Shown piece after piece: positions 33,731 through 45,114 of a DNA stretch of 64,000 nt. A program made the translations under genes and the position numbers. Under the pieces are notes generated by a model that was given only the letters and a program-made list of their open reading frames with translations, had not been told where the DNA came from and searched no databases. The DNA comes from Stomorhina lunata (taxonomy: Eukaryota > Arthropoda > Insecta > Diptera > Rhiniidae). The stretch lies in contig OW121744.1 in assembly GCA_933228675.1 (NCBI GenBank), positions 58,175,775 to 58,239,774 on the forward strand, read 5' to 3'. The first letter of the stretch is position 1; each line of letters begins with the position of its first letter.

Positions 33731-35400
33731 TTTTTAATTAAATGTCTGATGTCCCAAAATTTTGATAAACCTTTTCAAAAAATTTTAATTTTTTAAAAAT
33801 TCTCATAAATTCGGAAAATTGAAAATCTTACCATCGCTACACGACGATCGTAAAACTATGATATTTCTTAATAATATAAGCCTAATATTATGAAAATCCA
33901 TCGATCAGCTGTGATTTTATTACCAATAAATTAAAAACTTAGCAAACATTTTTCATATAAAAAATTAAAAAAATAAGTAACGAGTACAATTTTCAAAATA
34001 CTTTAATGAAACTTGGCATTCCAATCACTATTTATGAATGGATTTTCAAGAAATGAGGTATACATATTTAAAACATTCACAGTTTTGTGACCATGTAATG
34101 AAAATGATAAATTTTTATCATCTTCGCTCTGTTATGAATTTAAAAAAAAAAATAAAAAATTTTAATTTAAAGAAAACAAAATCTACAATAAAGTTCAAAT
34201 AACTCAGAATCCGTTAAGCATATACAAAAATGATCTTAAAAGCATTTAAAGATACATATTTGTATATAATATTCTATTCTGTAATTTTCAACAAACCCTA
34301 ACAATCCGTTTTAAAGATATGATAAAATTAATGGATCAGTCCCTTAAAAAAAGCAAATTAAAAAAAATTGAATAATGTGTCCATAGAATTTTAAATCTCG
34401 TTCGTTTTTATAATTAGGAGACCACAACAAATAAATAAAATATAGTAGTGGTCAATTGTAACGTAAAAAGTTTTAATTTTGTGGAGTAGTGGAGTTTGTA
34501 AGTGCTTCGACAAAAAAAGCTTGTGAATACCACTAATAGTTTATTTATGCACATTTATTGAAGCTCCTAAACATATGCTACAAAATAAAGAAAAATTGAA
34601 TTATCTGCAAAGATCAGGGATGGAAAGGTTAATAGTATTCCAAAATGACTTCCAGCAAAGTCATTGCACTCCATACATTTTTTTTTGCCAAAAGTGAAAT
34701 TGAAGTGGATAAAGAACAATGAAAAACACATAAACGCAGAAACAAACATACATTTCATGAGCAAGTATGTATACCTTAGCTTTTTTTTAGTGGATAATCG
34801 TCTTCATTAGTTGTTTCCGAATTAGAGTAAAAGCGGAATACTCTCTTTTTATGGAGCTTTTCAAATGGATCATACGATAAAGCAGTCTACCACGTCAATA
34901 TAAAAGTAAAAACTTTGTCACTTCTGTCGCAGAGGGTTAAAGGTACTAGTAGTCTTTTGCTATTTTTAATCCTTAATTTTGTGAACTATAATTAAAATGT
35001 TAGCACTTCATAATTATTTAAGATAATCATTCAACAAAAAATGATAATTCAGATTTTTTTAATAAAATTGGTATATCATGACCGTTCAACATGAAGTGTT
35101 GGAGTGTTGGCACTTAGAGGATGACCACTACTTAACAGACAATCGGTAAGAATTATAAGACACACGGATACTATACAACTAAAATCGGTTCATTATTTAT
35201 GGTACCTCCCATAAGACTCGCTTCCCGGAATTGATTTTTTGGCCACAAATATCAATATTTTTGCATGAAATTTAAAACAATAAAACAACATATTTGACCA
35301 TAGCTTCGATACAAATTCTTCTATCAAAACTCACTAAATAAGATGAAAATCACAAAAATGCTCCTAAATCTGAAGGTAATGACAATTTATTTGTTCCATA
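33731..35400. other. AT-rich intergenic; dispersed repeat at 34660-34920
   Basis: 34660-34920 shares CATTGCACTCCATACATTTT, AAGTGGATAAAG and TCCGAATTAGAGTAAAAGCG, in the same order, with 55268-55440, so it is a dispersed repeat of unknown type. The remainder is AT-rich without a recognised gene. Confidence 0.55.
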
Positions 35401-35668
35401 CTTTAGCTTTTTTTATACCCTTCACCACCATAGGCGGAAAAGGTATTATAAGTTTGTGCTGAACTTTTAGTAACCCACATCCAGCCAACCAGTCGGCTGG
35501 CTGTTAACCATGTAATCAAAGTACAGGTAGCAATTCTAAAGATAATTTGCACAGACAATTTTTTTTATAGTAAGACCATGGCTATTGAAGTTCGTCAAAA
35601 TCGGTCCATTATTTATGGTACCTCCCATAGGTCCAACTTCCCGGAATTGATATTTTGGTCACAAATAT

Positions 35669-36030
35669 TGGGCGCTGTGGCTTAGTTGGTTAGCACGTCG
35701 ACTACTAAGCATAATATCAAATTGAGCCTGGGTTCGATCCTCGGTCTCGGCAACATCAATTTCTGTAATTAATAAATTCTATTAAAATTATTAATTACCA
35801 CAGCATCTTCCATCGGCGGTAAGCCTACAGCAATAACACGCTGTCGACGAAAAATAAATAAAATTGGCTATAGAACAAAAAAAGCTTAAGCAAATGCGTC
35901 TAAATAACAACACATGGCGCAACTTCGCTGTTCTAAAAAGATAGATATGATGTGCTTTATCTCTCCCTTTCACCACCTTTCGCTTCTCTACTATTCCCTT
36001 TCCAAAGAAGGTAACCCAATTCGTATATAC
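35669..36030 (+). mobile_element. tRNA-derived SINE, second family
   Basis: The head GGCGCTGTGGCTTAGTTGGT (box A) and CCTGGGTTCGATCCTCGG (box B) are about 45 bp apart, followed by a non-tRNA body ending near CCCTTTCCAAAGAAGGTAAC. The last part recurs inverted at 42305-42355 (GTTACCTTCTTTGGAAAGGG). The insertion splits the surrounding GTCGG repeat at CACAAATAT. Confidence 0.75.
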
Positions 36031-36038
36031 TCTATATA

Positions 36039-37342
36039 TCGGGTGTTTTTTATTGAGGTATAGAACTTTAAGTTGGCATCACTTTTTTAACTGGCGGCCA
36101 TTTTGTCAGCTGTCAAGTGATTAATATTTAGTTTGGTTTGCCATTTCATCATGAACAGGTTGACAAAAGAACAACGCTTGCAAATCGTGCAAATTTATTT
36201 CGAAGATAATGGTTCAGTTCGCGAAGTTTACCGCAAGCTCCGTCCATTTTATGGTCGACATAATCGTCCATCAGAGCAATTAATTCGGTTAACCATGGAT
36301 CGTTTACGCACTACGTTTACTCTATGTGATAATACGCATCCGCAGCGACGTCGAACAGTGCGCACCGAAGAAACAATTGCCGCTGTAGAGCAAAGTGTTG
36401 AAGAGGACCCGAATGAATCGATTCGCCACCGTGCACAGCAATTGGAGCTTTGTCCATCAACTTTATGGAAGATTTTGCGCAAAGATCTTGGCTTGCGACC
36501 TTACAAGATCCAGCTTTTGCAAGAATTAAAGCCGCGAGACCATGCAATGCGTCGTGATTTTGGTGTATGGGCCGAAAATGAGATTGATCTCGATGCTGAT
36601 TTTCATCGCAAAATTTTGTTCAGTGATGAGGTTAATTTTTGGTTGAATGGCTACGTCAACAAGCAAAATTGCCGCATTTGGAGTGAAGAGAATCCACATG
36701 AGACCCTTGAGACGCCATTACATCCACAAAAACTGACTGTTTGGTGTGCTCTATGGGCTGGTGGAGTCATTGGGCCATACTTCTTCCGAAATAATGCTGG
36801 AGAGTCAGTTACCATAAATGGAGACCGGTATAGAGCCATGATAACCGACTATTTTGTTCCCCAATTGGATGGCATGAATGTGGATGAGTTGTGGTTCCAA
36901 CAAGACGGCGCTACACGTTACACAGCGCACGTCACAATTGATTTATTGAAGGAAACATTCGATGAGCGCATAATTTCGCGGAATGGACCTGTCAATTGGC
37001 CACCAAGATCGTGCGATTTGACACCACTGGATTATTTTCTCTGAGGATATGTGAAGTCGCTCGTCTACGCCAACAAACCAGAAACGTTAGGGGACTTGGA
37101 AGCCAACATTCGTGGCGTTATTGCCAACATACGGCCCCATATGCTCGAAAAAGTAGTTGAAAATTGGACCTGTAGAATTGGCTTTATTCGAGCCAGCCGC
37201 GGCGGCCACATGCCCGAAATCATATTTAAACATTAATGGCATAAAATAATCCTTCCAATAAAGCCAAATTGATGGACATTAAAACGATTTTCTTGTGTTT
37301 TATTTCAATTCGAAGTTCTATACCTCTAAAAAAAACACCCTA
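36039..37342 (+). mobile_element. DDxD Tc1/mariner-like element, copy 2 (nearly intact)
   Basis: Imperfect TIRs of about 33 bp (GGGTGTTTTTTATTGAGG at the left; GGGTGTTTTTTTTAGAGG reverse-complemented at the right) are flanked by TA (36037-36038, 37343-37344). At 1304 bp it is the longest of the three copies, so it gives the reference structure for the family here. Confidence 0.95.
36133..37236 (+). pseudogene. DDxD transposase with one internal stop
   Basis: The enzyme would cut and paste the element. The first ATG is 36133 (MVCHFIMNRL); the ATG at 36151 is as likely. An N-terminal helix-turn-helix region (about residues 8-110) precedes the catalytic core. Catalytic aspartates sit in ILFSDEVNFW, LWFQQDGATR and PRSCDLTPLDYF, with 36 residues between the second and third. 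A TGA (37042-37044) replaces the tryptophan of the DYFLWGYVK motif kept in copy 3; reading continues open after it to IIFKH and the stop at 37236. The one nonsense codon falls after all three catalytic residues. Full length would be about 367 residues. Substitutions include V for A in the first motif (FSDEVN against FSDEAH). Confidence 0.93.
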
Positions 37343-38230
37343 TACAATTGTATAGGCAGTATTTGCCTGAGTGTTACTTCTCTTTAAAAAAAAAAAACAA
37401 ACCAAAATCGCTGTACCGAATTTTAAATCGGTTTACATTTGACCATAGCTCCCATTTAAACTCTTCTGTCAAAAAGCACTAAATGAGACAAATATCATTA
37501 AAACGCTCGTAAATCTGAAGATAATGACAATAATGACATAATTTTTGTACAAACTGTAATCAATTTGCTAAATTTCAAGATAATCGGTCCACATTTGACC
37601 CTAGCCCTCATATAAGTCCAAATGACGTAAACAGCTTAAATATATAAGTCTTGACAAAATGTTTGTATGATGACAAAATTTAGCAAAACACGAAAAAGAA
37701 CACCTTTGACCTCAGTGTTGAAAGGTATCGTATGGTCGGTCTTGGCCGACTATAGCACTTTCTTACTTGTTTTGTTTTTGTTTTGGACCAGCAATCAGGG
37801 GATGACCCCTACCTATGCTATGCATTGTGTTGAAACTAGGAAAATAGGTTATGGGAGGGTATAGATAGATGAAGTAGTGTTTATGGACATTTGATTTGAA
37901 CTTCCGTACATTGCAACTGGCAGGGAAGATTTCTGCAAAAAGTAAATTCCACTTACAAAGTGTACGGCTACGGCTTTTGTAAAAACTGTAATCAAATTTA
38001 TAAATTTCAAGATAATCAATCCACATTTGACCCTAGCTCTCATGTAAGTCCAAATGACGGAAATAGCTTAAATATATGTCTTGAGAAAATGTTTGTATAA
38101 TGACAAAATTTAGCAAATATTTGTCTTAAAACACGAAAAAAACTGACCTTTCCCCTCAGTGGTAAAGGGTATCATATGGTCGGGCTTGATCGATTTCTTA
38201 CTTGTGACTTTTACTAATGTTCAGCAATTA

Positions 38231-39081
38231 CACTAGTCGGCATATATATTTTAACATACCAGTTGTTTTTCTTCTTTTTTATTTCCGGTCCTATGCAATT
38301 AAAAAAATTATTTAAAAATATTGAAAATAGTAAAAAATATTGTAATTTATTAGAAAACGAAAAACCTTTCACATTTTAAATGTTTTGTATAGTAGGGGGA
38401 CAATGGTTCCTGTTGACGGTTCCATGTGTCAACATCAATATTTAGGAGTATTGAATGAATATGCATTTCCTTCTGGCGATAAATTGATCGAACAAGCATT
38501 CATTTTTCAACAGGATAACGCTCCATGTCATAAGTGCAAAATTATCACAAAATTTCTAACAGAGGCTGGTGTTCAAACTCTGGATTGGCTTTTACAAAGT
38601 TCAGATTTTAATGTAAGAGAAAATGTGTAGTCATACAGAAAGCAAAACGGATCTGCGGATTTGACAAGAACAAGAGATAAAATGGTCATTGAGTTCGCAA
38701 ATGCTTGGAAAGAGATTTCAATGGAGTTTCTACAGTTCTAGGTGGATTCTGTTCCGAACCACCTCCAAAAAGTTTTAAATGTTAAAGGAGGATACATTTT
38801 TGATTAGTTAAAATAATTAATAGTAATTTTTGTTGACCTGGAAGCTCCCAATTTGTTAAATACGATCTGTAATTTCATGTCAAAATACTTATGCCATATC
38901 CTGAAATTTCCTTTTTAGTTTCAATTAAAAATTTAAAATGTGAAAGGTCTTTTGTTTTCTAATAAATTACAATATTTTTTACTATTTTCAATATTTTTAA
39001 ATAATTGTTTTATTTGCATAGGACCGGAAATAAAAAAGAAGAAAAACAACTGGCATGTCAAAATATATATGCCGACTAGTG
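38231..39081 (+). mobile_element. Tc1-like element, internally deleted monomer
   Basis: Tips CACTAGTCGGCA and TGCCGACTAGTG are flanked by TA (38229-38230, 39082-39083). Long subterminal inverted repeats include ATTTCCGGTCCTATGCAA. At 851 bp it lacks the 5' half of the transposase. It is the same family as the inverted dimer at 30105-31684. Confidence 0.93.
38385..38760 (+). pseudogene. Tc1 transposase 3' fragment
   Basis: An open stretch from about 38400 reads NEYAFPSGDKLIEQAFIFQQ, then DNAPCHKCKIITKFL (second catalytic aspartate), then QTLDWLLQSSDFNVRENV, where the family normally has PQSPDLNVIENVW. The third acidic residue region is therefore altered, and a TAG follows directly. Decayed homology continues to SVPNHLQKVLNV near 38760. 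It is not functional. Confidence 0.9.
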
Positions 39082-39108
39082 TATTAAAAAAAATAATTGG
39101 CTCTAATG

Positions 39109-40290
39109 CAGTGTTGCCACTTCAGGTGTAATTACACATATCATGTGTAATTTTTATTTTCATGTGTAGCCGATGTGTAATTGGCTGCATGTGTAATTCA
39201 TGTGTAATTTCAATTTTTGTCATTTTTGAGTACTAACAGTTTACAAAACTTGCAATTTAAAAAATAAAATTATGTGCTTCCCATTCGAAATCGAAATAGC
39301 GCATATAATGCAAACTTTTTATTCTAACTACATAAAAATGTATGTTTTAAAATCCCAGAGCTTATGGGAAATTAACCATTCAGATTAAAATATATATGTT
39401 TATTAAAGAAAATGATATATTGGTATTGCTGCTCATGAATCTTTGACCACAATCTCTAATTCGGGAAAAAATTATACTTCATGATTTTCGAGAATTTTAT
39501 ATTCGTTAAATTAACGATATTTATTCAATTGCGGATATTGTTGATCACAAAATTGCCCAAACTTTTCAATCATTATATGTGACCTTTTCCGAGAAAAGGA
39601 ACCTAGTGTGTCCAAAAAACGGGTTTAGAGTTAGCAGTGGATTCTGGTACCTAAAAGGGTTTAGAATAAGATGAGATGAGTTAGATTTCTGATAAAAATT
39701 TATTTGCCATAAAAACATACAAAACGAACGTGGGGATATCGATAAAAATGAAAATAACATTAAAATTTAATTTTTTTAGTTTTTCTCAAAACTTTATTTC
39801 CATACACTAGGTACTTTTTCTCGGAGAAGGTGACATATATGTTTAACAAAAAGATTTTCATTCTTCAATGTCGATTTGCAAACTTTTTTATTTAAAAAGT
39901 TTTTGATTTAAATAATTCCTTGGAGATAGATTGTTTCCTACTTTGCAAAAATTTATTAATGGTGGACCAATTTTTAAACCTACGCAAAAAATGTTAAACA
40001 AAAAGTGGAAGATTTTCAATATAGTCGTTATGTATTTCATTTTTTGAAATCGATTTGAAATAGTATACATTAACTGTTTTCTTTTCAAGCATTATGAAAT
40101 AAAAAAAAAGATGAACATTAATTTAAAAAACTACAAATCATTTTTTTTAATTTTTAACAAAAAAAAAAATAATTCAATTAAATTCAAAACATGTTATTTG
40201 GCCAAAAAAAAATCATGTGTAATTCCTAATTTCATGTGTAATTTTTGCACGATCCATGTGTAATTTAACATTTGGTTGGTGGCAACACTG
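39109..40290. mobile_element. hAT element with CATGTGTAATT subterminal motifs
   Basis: Tips CAGTGTTGCCAC and GTGGCAACACTG are exact inverted repeats. A perfect 8-bp duplication CTCTAATG lies outside (39101-39108, 40291-40298). About eight to ten copies of ATGTGTAATT cluster inside both ends (39127-39225, 40210-40265). No transposase is seen over 1182 bp, so it is non-autonomous. Confidence 0.95.
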
Positions 40291-40298
40291 CTCTAATG

Positions 40299-40955
40299 TG
40301 ATACATGGGAGAGTCAGAGGTTTAAAGCATTTTGTTTTAAAAATGTTGGATATGTAACTTTGAAAAATAAATAAACAAAATATCATCTTCAATTAAACTT
40401 TTTGTTGACAAAACTGTTTGATACAAACTTGCAATCTGTTAACTTTCATAACTAGTCTTGAAAAAATGAAAAATTCTTAATAAGTTTGAAATCTAATTTT
40501 TAAAAATATGAAAAAATTTAAAGTTTTTTTTTTTAATTATTGACTAACTTTTACTTTAGAGTAAATTGTTAAAAGCTTAAAATTTAAAATGTTTTTTAAA
40601 CATACATTTAATTACAATAATTTTATTGTTGTTGTTTGGTTTTCATATACATATTATGTAAGTACATATATAATAATTGTTTTCTAATCTTATTTTTAGT
40701 TAAGTATTTATGTATATAAGGGGTGTATATAAAAATTATTTATATAAATATTTTTTTTCTATATTTTTAGTTTTAAAAGGATTTTTGTTTTATTTTTTTC
40801 CTAGAGATATTTTTGATAACATTAAAAAAAGAAAGGCTTTAAAATTCGGTATTAGCATTTTTTGTTTGGTTTGATTTATCATAAATATGTGTTTCCTTAA
40901 ATATATACAACAATTTGGGGTTTTAAATCCTTTTTAAATTTTTTATTTAAAGATA
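40299..40955. other. AT-rich low-complexity DNA
   Basis: Long T and A runs with no gene or known repeat. It is similar in texture to 45300-46540. Confidence 0.5.
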
Positions 40956-40956
40956 T

Positions 40957-41188
40957 TCAGGTATGTGATGGAAAACGATCGTTTTCAAATCGATCGATTT
41001 CAGATATATTTTTGAGATAATTTTCGGTTATTTTCCCAAAAAATTCAAACCCAATGAAAGATAAAATATCAGTCAAAAGGATTAAAGCCAAAATTCTCAT
41101 TTTTTTGGGGGAAATAACCGAAAATTAGCTAAAAAATATGTCTGAAATCGATCGATTTGAAAACGAAAAATGTCCATCACATACCTGA
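40957..41188. mobile_element. 232-bp hairpin MITE
   Basis: TCAGGTATGTGATGG and its inverse form the ends. The stem continues through ATCGATCGATTTCAGA / TCTGAAATCGATCGAT and TTTTCGGTTATTTCCC-like blocks to a loop of about 60 bp. ATT or a similar trinucleotide lies on both sides. There is no coding capacity. The strong stem suggests recent insertion. Confidence 0.85.
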
Positions 41189-41640
41189 TTGAGTCAAATT
41201 TTAATTTATTCAAACGAAAAATACTGAATTTTGAATCTTATTATTACGGATTTTAATGAAATTAGTCGTACATATTCTCCTAGCCTACACAATTTTTTAA
41301 GTTCTTCAGAAAATAGCTTTGGTTAAAACTTTTACTTGCTTTAAACCTAACTTTCTGCAAACTTTTTTCAAAACTTCTTATATTGCTATAACATTTGCTA
41401 CGGTTATCCGATTTTAATTATTTATACTCATGTCAAAGCTGTAATTTTGTCATTCTAATTTGTATATTGTTAAACCGAATAATTGTTAAACCGAATAATT
41501 TTGACTTAAGTAAATCTCACAAACCATAAATACCATTTCCATTGTTTACAAAAACATATAAAAATTTCAGAGTAGGAAAAAGATACAATTGTATAATAAT
41601 TATGATTCATTCAAGACGACTTAATTATATCCTTCAATAC
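41189..41640. other. AT-rich stretch, no gene seen
   Basis: Contains a direct duplication of TAAACCGAATAATT at 41472-41504. Nothing else is recognised. Confidence 0.45.
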
Positions 41641-41780
41641 CATATTTGGAAAGGGTAAATTAAGTTTGTGCTGATGTTTGTAACGCATAGAAATATTGGC
41701 CTGAGATCCACCTTTTAGTATACCGATCGACTCAGAATCAATCCCTGACTTGATTTAAAGATGTCCGAATCATGTCACTT
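41641..41780 (-). repeat. GTCGG-type repeat fragment
   Basis: AAGTTTGTGCTGATGTTTGT, then GCATAGAAATATTGGCCTGA and a TTTTAGTATACCGAT block, match (inverted) the right part of the copy at 44350-45112. Confidence 0.75.
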
Positions 41781-41789
41781 GTACAAGCA

Positions 41790-42160
41790 GAGAGAAAGCT
41801 ATCCTTGGAGTATTTTAAAGGAAAATTCTGCGAAGAATCTTTGGACCAGTCTGCATCAACAATTAGTATCGACATCGAATGAACCATAAGCTGTATGAGT
41901 TACACGCTGACATAGACATAGTAAAACGCATTAAGCAACAGCGGCTGTGTTGGCTAGGACATGTTGTGCGAATGGATGAAAATACTCTGGAAAGAAAAGT
42001 GTTCGATAATGATCCTGAGGGAACTCGTGGAAGAGGGCGTCCAAAACTTTGATGTTAAGGCCATGCAGAAGAAAATCTTTCGAAATTTTGCCTATGAAAT
42101 TGGAGAATTAGCGCACAAGATAGAGGCGCATGGAATCCTAAAATATGCTCGGTAATTGAC
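41790..42160 (+). pseudogene. LINE C-terminal fragment, same family as 18.6-20 kb
   Basis: Frames encode ILRRIFGPVCINN, then KRIKQQRLCWLGHVVRMDEN and a GTRGRGRPKL motif. This is the region after the reverse-transcriptase thumb in this LINE family. It is the same sequence, less decayed, as 19640-19870. A frame break follows GRGRPKL. It is a truncated 3' piece inserted near a GTCGG repeat. Confidence 0.85.
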
Positions 42161-42199
42161 CTAAGCAGGTTGTAACTATAGACCATTTAGGTAAGTAAG

Positions 42200-42290
42200 T
42201 ATTTTTTTAGCATTTCGAACAAATCTGGAGATTAGCCAAAAACGTATTTCTTCAACAAAATGTCCCCATATAGGCTACACTAGGGTATAT
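42200..42290. repeat. fragment of the GGGTG foldback family
   Basis: TTTCGAACAAATCTGG, then AACGTATTTCTTCAACAAAA and a CCATATAG end, match the right arm of the foldback element at 46993-47836. Confidence 0.7.
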
Positions 42291-42304
42291 ATGTAGGAAT
42301 TAAG

Positions 42305-42355
42305 TTACCTTCTTTGGAAAGGGGATAGTAGAGAGTTGAAACTTGGTGAAAGGCT
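42305..42355 (-). repeat. 3' fragment of the 35669-type SINE
   Basis: AGTTACCTTCTTTGGAAAGG and GATAGTAGAGAG are the inverse of the last part of the SINE body near 35985-36015. Confidence 0.6.
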
Positions 42356-42837
42356 TAGTAGTTGATGTGCAAATGAAATTATCTAAAGTTGTAAGCCGCA
42401 TTAAAAAGTCAAAGGTTTCAAAAAATCTCCTCCTTTTCTATTAAGTGTGAGTTTCTTGCTGCTGTTCGGAAATGAATCCTGAAACTTTTCAGCTAGCGAC
42501 ATTCAATCGTAACAGTTTTTATCAACCACTTTTTTACGGAAAATATTTCAAATATTCTAGCCATCTCAAACAAAGATTTGTGGAAAAAAAATCGACATAA
42601 TTTAAAGTCACAAAGAGAATGTGGATTCGGATTGCCCAAGTTTTGCAAAGAACCCAATAAGATGTGCGTGAAATGCAATTGAATGCAACTCTCAAGGCAG
42701 TAGAAGAAGAAGCAGATCCGAACAAAGTCTCACTTATCTCTTCAATTCAGAGTCGAATTACGTCTTTCAGAGCGTTACTTCAAATGGCTCCAGAGAAATG
42801 AATGCAGGGGGTTTAAATGCAAGAAATAAAGAAGTGA

Positions 42838-43460
42838 TCTAATCGCAATTCTAAACAGAATTTAATGAAATTCAACACGTCTATTAATTGATTCAAAAAA
42901 GAAATCTACTTATTTTTGCATTCTTGTTTAGTTCTATATAAATAAGAAAAATTAAAAAAAATTTCGAAATTAGTCGCCTTCTAGGGGTACCTGTCTTGGA
43001 CGCCCATTTCTCACCTTTTTTCCTTCTTTATAAACAATCCGCAATTCTCAACAGAATTTGATTAAATCTATTAGTTAATCTAAAAAAGAAGTCTACTTAT
43101 TTTGTTTGAAATCATTTGACTCATTGGGTACCTTCCTTGGACCCCCAATTTTTACCATTTTTGTCAATGTATAAGCCGCAATTCTCAACAGAATTTGAAA
43201 AAATTCGGCACATCTATAAATTGATCAAAGACCCCTAATTCTTTGAGGTACCAGCTCTGGACCCTCATTTTTTCACTTATTCTTGTTCTCAATGTATAAT
43301 TTAGAGAATTAGAGCTCAACCAATTTTGGATGAAATCCGCTCACTCCTTTTTCTTTCTTCTCAATATAATCTGCAAATCTCAACTGAATTTGTTGAAATT
43401 CGGCACACATCTATTGGTTGAGCTTTACTTATTTTGTCAAAAATCCTTCGTCGACTACTA
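42838..43460. repeat. irregular tandem repeat (period roughly 140-195 bp)
   Basis: CGCAATTCT[CA]AACAGAATTT recurs at about 42844, 43040 and 43178, with a weaker copy near 43370. Each is followed by a TTGATC/GGCACATCTAT block and preceded by GTACC..CTTGGAC.CCCA. Unequal steps point to several indels. About four copies are visible; the function is unknown. Confidence 0.7.
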
Positions 43461-43756
43461 AGGGACTTACAAATAAATTCAATTTGATTAAAAAGTTACG
43501 CCTAAACGACTGCAACACTTTTTGTTTAAATTATGCGTAACAATTTACATGACTTTTTTCAGAAAATTTTCAACTTTGTTCCACGATCGGTAAATTTTGG
43601 TGAATTTTTTAACTCAATCTAAGGAAGAGACTTTCGCCTTTCACATGGTTATGGTGGGAGCACCAAACCAACTTAGTTTTTGTTCAAAGAAAAACGAAAA
43701 CACTAAATTTCGTAGAGCTTTTTTGATTTCCAGATATCTCCTAAACTATATACTGA

Positions 43757-43976
43757 TTGAACGGGACCTACGTTTAATGATGGCTTCGAACGGCAAATGC
43801 ATTAGTTAGAGAAGTTTTACAAAGCCTAATACTCAATAATCAGTGGATAGCAGAGTTATGTGGTGAACCGCTTTTTTTTGAAAATTCATTTTTTCACGAG
43901 CGTCTGATCGGGAACCGAACTTGCAAACTCAGGTATGCTAGGCGGATTTCTAACCTGCTATACCATAGCGGTTCAC
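43757..43976 (-). mobile_element. tRNA-derived SINE, copy B
   Basis: The minus-strand head GGTGAACCGCTATGGTATAG is followed by CGCCTAGCATACCTGAG, a box-B-like AAGTTCGGTTCCC and a body with AACTTCTCTAACTAATGCAT. The layout and length match copy A at 29445-29665. Box B is slightly better preserved here. Confidence 0.75.
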
Positions 43977-43979
43977 CGA

Positions 43980-44340
43980 TGTCAATATTATCCAATTGTG
44001 GTTACAAAAATATGTTATCACTAAAAATTTGTAAATTTTGTTAAAAAGTTCGTTGTTTTCGTTCAGTTTTTTTTTTTTTTTAACAGACGTGGGCATTTGT
44101 TCGATGTCACATTCTATCATTAATTCCAATATTTCTACTTTACATTGTTATCAATTAAACTGTATTTGTCACAAAAAAGTCTGCTTAAAAAGACAAATTA
44201 TCTTTATAAAGAACACTGAGAATATTTTGCTTGGGATATCATTAAGTCAAGGACATACTTGATTACTATTATTCTTTTAACATTATAATTTTTTTATCCA
44301 GAAAATTTTCATTTACAGGAAATTAATTTTGGATAATCAT
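43980..44340. other. no feature recognised
   Basis: AT-rich DNA containing a poly-T run at 44067-44082 and no convincing frame. Confidence 0.4.
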
Positions 44341-44349
44341 ATAAAAAAA

Positions 44350-45112
44350 ACAAGTAAGAAAGGTCGGTCAAGCCCGACCATACGATACGCTTCACCACTA
44401 AGGTCAAAGGTGTTTTTTTCCTGTATAAAGACAAATATTTGCTAAATATTATAATATAAATAACATATTCTCAAAACTTATACATTTAGGCTGTTTCCGC
44501 CATTTGGACTTATATGAGAGCTAGGGTCAAATGTTTACCGATTATTATGAAATTTGGCAAATTGATTACAGTTGCTACAAAAATTATGTTTGCAAAAAAT
44601 AAACTTAAAATTGTCATTATCTTCGGATATACGAGCGTTTTAGTGAATTTTGTCTCATTTAGTGCGTTTTGAGAAAAGAATTTGTATGGGAGCTATGGTC
44701 AAATGTGGACCGATTTCAACGAAATTTGGTACAGTGATTTAGGTTAACATAAGTAGTGTTTGTTTAAAATTTCATGAAAAAATACTGATTTTTGTGGCCA
44801 ATATATCAATTCCGGGAAGTGGGACCTATGAGAGGTACCATAAATAATGGACCGATTTTGATGAATTTTAATAGCCATGTTCCTATTATCAAAAAATGAT
44901 CTGTGCCAAATTTCATCAGATTATCTTTAGAATTGCGACCTGTAGTTTGATTACAAGGTTTACATGGTGGACATCGCTAAATTGACTCAGAAAGTGATTC
45001 TAAGCCTATTGGTATACTAAAAGATGGGTCTAAGACAAATATTTCTATGCGTTACATACATCAGCACAAACTTATAATACCCTTTCCGCCTATGGTGGTG
45101 AAGGGTATAAAT
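44350..45112 (+). repeat. GTCGG-type interspersed repeat, best copy
   Basis: Starts CAAGTAAGAAAGGTCGGTCA (with an internal palindrome GGTCGG..CCGACC) and ends CCGCCTATGGTGGTGAAGGG TATAA. It contains a series of GACCGATT and GAAATTTGG phrases. Further pieces lie at 22600, 35413-38213, 41641-41780 and 52178-52545. No coding or target duplication is seen; it may be a Helitron-like or other non-coding repeat. Confidence 0.8.
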
Positions 45113-45114
45113 AA

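Larger units (their letters stand above)
35413..38213 (-). repeat. GTCGG-type interspersed repeat, with nested SINE and transposon
   Basis: Starts TTATACCCTTCACCACCATA and ends twice: GTATGGTCGGTCTTGGCC near 37730 and ATCATATGGTCGGGCTTGAT near 38175, each followed by TTACTTGT. The last part (about 37560-37770 and 37980-38205) is thus duplicated in tandem. The intact relative at 44350-45112 runs the other way. Inserted are a tRNA-headed SINE (from 35669) and the DDxD element (36039-37342). The class is unknown; it is dispersed several times in this window. Confidence 0.75.

Noticed and set aside
39566..40088. Minus-strand frames as a hAT transposase
   Set aside because: Neither frame shows the hAT dimerisation or catalytic motifs; AT-rich chance frames.
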